From Clostridium sp. UBA5530 (GTDB lineage Bacteria > Bacillota > Clostridia > Clostridiales > Clostridiaceae), in NCBI GenBank assembly GCA_002423705.1, contig DINW01000084.1, forward strand, positions 1-6,712: 6,712 nucleotides of DNA. The letters are read 5' to 3'. Below are positions 5,950 to 6,712 of this stretch, in pieces. The notes below the pieces were generated by a model. The model was not told the origin of the DNA, did no database searches, and saw nothing but the letters and a program-made list of their open reading frames with translations. The position numbers and the translations under genes are program-made. The first letter of the stretch is position 1. Each line of letters begins with the position of its first letter.

Positions 5950-6570
5950 TCATCTATTTAAACCATCAGCCTTCTTCGATGGTAAATTTAGATTGTATTT
6001 TATAGATACCATTCTTATTATAAAAGTTACAGCAAAACAAATATAAATTCCTACTTCTACTGGCACGTAATTGTATATTACATAGAATATTGAAGCCCCT
6101 GCTATACATGCCACTGCATATATTTCTTTTCTGAATACAAATGGGATGTCTTTCACAAATATATCTCTCAATATTCCTCCACCTACCCCTGTCATAAGTC
6201 CCATGGCTATAACCAAGAATGGTTCATTACCATATAAGTTTATAGCTGCATTAGACCCCATAGCTGTAAACACACCTAATCCTATTGCATCTGATAAGGA
6301 TATTAGTGGTTGAAGCTTGTCTACATATTTGTTAAATATGTAGGTTATTATAGCTACAACTATTGCCACAATTGTATACTTAGGATATACAAAGGCCACT
6401 GGTGGGGTTTGTCCTAATATAAGGTCCCTAAAAATTCCTCCCCCCAAGGCGGTTGTAATAGCTAGCCAAGCTACTCCAAATATATCTAACCTTTTTTCTA
6501 TTCCTCTTAATGCACCTGATATAGCAAATGCTATGGTCCCTATAATTTCTAAGATATTTATAACTATCAT
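5950..6570 (-). CDS. TRIC/UPF0126-family membrane protein (trimeric cation channel or glycine-transporter domain family)
   Basis: This 206-residue polytopic protein has about seven hydrophobic segments: roughly 4-22, 29-46, 64-80, 90-110, 117-134, 149-167 and 172-188. It is an internal duplication. The first half carries SGALRGIEKR then GGGIFRD (43-49) followed by GQTPP; the second carries GSNAAINLYG then GGGILRD (130-136) followed by KDIPF. The repeated GGGxxRD is the hallmark of PF03458. Solved bacterial members are trimeric TRIC cation channels, while the older name glycine transporter came from association with glycine riboswitches in some bacteria. Length is normal and the tail (193-206) is short and polar. 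The ATG has AGGTGAGG (6587-6580) 9 nt upstream. It has its own promoter, and its 5' UTR of about 31 nt is too short for a riboswitch. No clear terminator separates it from the downstream glyQS promoter. Confidence 0.9.
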   Translation of the reverse strand: MIVINILEIIGTIAFAISGALRGIEKRLDIFGVAWLAITTALGGGIFRDLILGQTPPVAFVYPKYTIVAIVVAIITYIFNKYVDKLQPLISLSDAIGLGVFTAMGSNAAINLYGNEPFLVIAMGLMTGVGGGILRDIFVKDIPFVFRKEIYAVACIAGASIFYVIYNYVPVEVGIYICFAVTFIIRMVSIKYNLNLPSKKADGLNR

Positions 6571-6607
6571 GTTTTATAACCTCACCTAATAAATTACCTA
6601 CAAAAAT

Positions 6608-6636
6608 ATAATAAGAATAGATTGTGGAAAGGTCAA
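6608..6636 (-). promoter_or_regulatory. Promoter of the TRIC-family gene
   Basis: The minus strand shows -35 TTGACC (6636-6631, 5/6), an exact 17-bp spacer and -10 TATTAT (6613-6608, 5/6). The predicted start is near 6601, giving a leader of about 31 nt that holds only the ribosome binding site. Confidence 0.75.
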
Positions 6637-6690
6637 TGATTTTTTATAATTTCTCTAGAATACTTTCTAACTATTTTTAATTCCAACGAA

Positions 6691-6712
6691 AAATAAAGGG
6701 GCTGTATCAAAA
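6691..6712 (-). terminator. Half of a probable terminator cut by the right edge
   Basis: The window ends in GGGGCTGTATCAAAA (6698-6712). Read on the minus strand this is TTTTGATACAGCCCC followed by TTTATTTTTC, like the 3' arm and U tract of an intrinsic terminator for a leftward gene beyond the edge. The 5' arm is not in view. A terminal inverted repeat of an insertion sequence could look similar. Confidence 0.4.

Noticed and set aside
6571..6607. Possible glycine riboswitch upstream of the TRIC-family gene
   Set aside because: The predicted 5' UTR is only about 31 nt, far too short for a glycine aptamer, and no conserved core is seen.

Overview
The window is AT-rich, has strong Shine-Dalgarno sequences (AGGAGG), TTG starts, single-chain GlyQS and a T-box leader. 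Together these point to a low-GC Bacillota chromosome, most likely Clostridium or a close relative. I cannot name the species. It looks like an ordinary core-genome segment. I see no complete mobile element, CRISPR array, tRNA or toxin/defence locus.

Layout. (1) Positions 1-240 read on the minus strand as the promoter and leader of an rRNA operon whose 16S gene would lie beyond the left edge. The signs are a consensus-like promoter with an A/T-tract UP element, a boxA-like TCTTTGAAAA and several small hairpins. (2) Diverging from it on the plus strand are two separately transcribed lipoprotein genes, 474-1364 and 1638-2678. Each has its own -10 element and TTG start, and each is followed by an intrinsic terminator. 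The second encodes a repeat protein with a strict 39-residue period, probably a beta-propeller of the DUF5050 kind. (3) Converging on them from the right is a minus-strand housekeeping block. It starts with a TRIC-family membrane protein (5950-6570) with its own promoter. A second promoter then drives a glycine T-box leader (about 5681-5872), glyQS (4162-5556) and murD (2738-4117). A 15-bp bidirectional hairpin at 2681-2719 separates the convergent units. (4) The right edge carries half of another probable terminator.

How the genes fit together. Uncharged tRNA-Gly should be sensed by the T-box, whose specifier reads GGA, and should raise glyQS expression. murD follows 44 bp later with no visible terminator or promoter, so a peptidoglycan-precursor ligase probably shares this glycine-starvation control. 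The upstream TRIC protein belongs to a family once annotated as glycine transporter (PF03458), so the neighbourhood may have a glycine theme, but that part is inference.

The observation most worth a second look is the T-box expression platform. The antiterminator (5701-5729) is not opposed by a competing downstream repeat. It sits as the apical part of one longer helix (5687-5742) that ends in a U tract. How tRNA binding would prevent termination in this nested arrangement is not obvious from the sequence.
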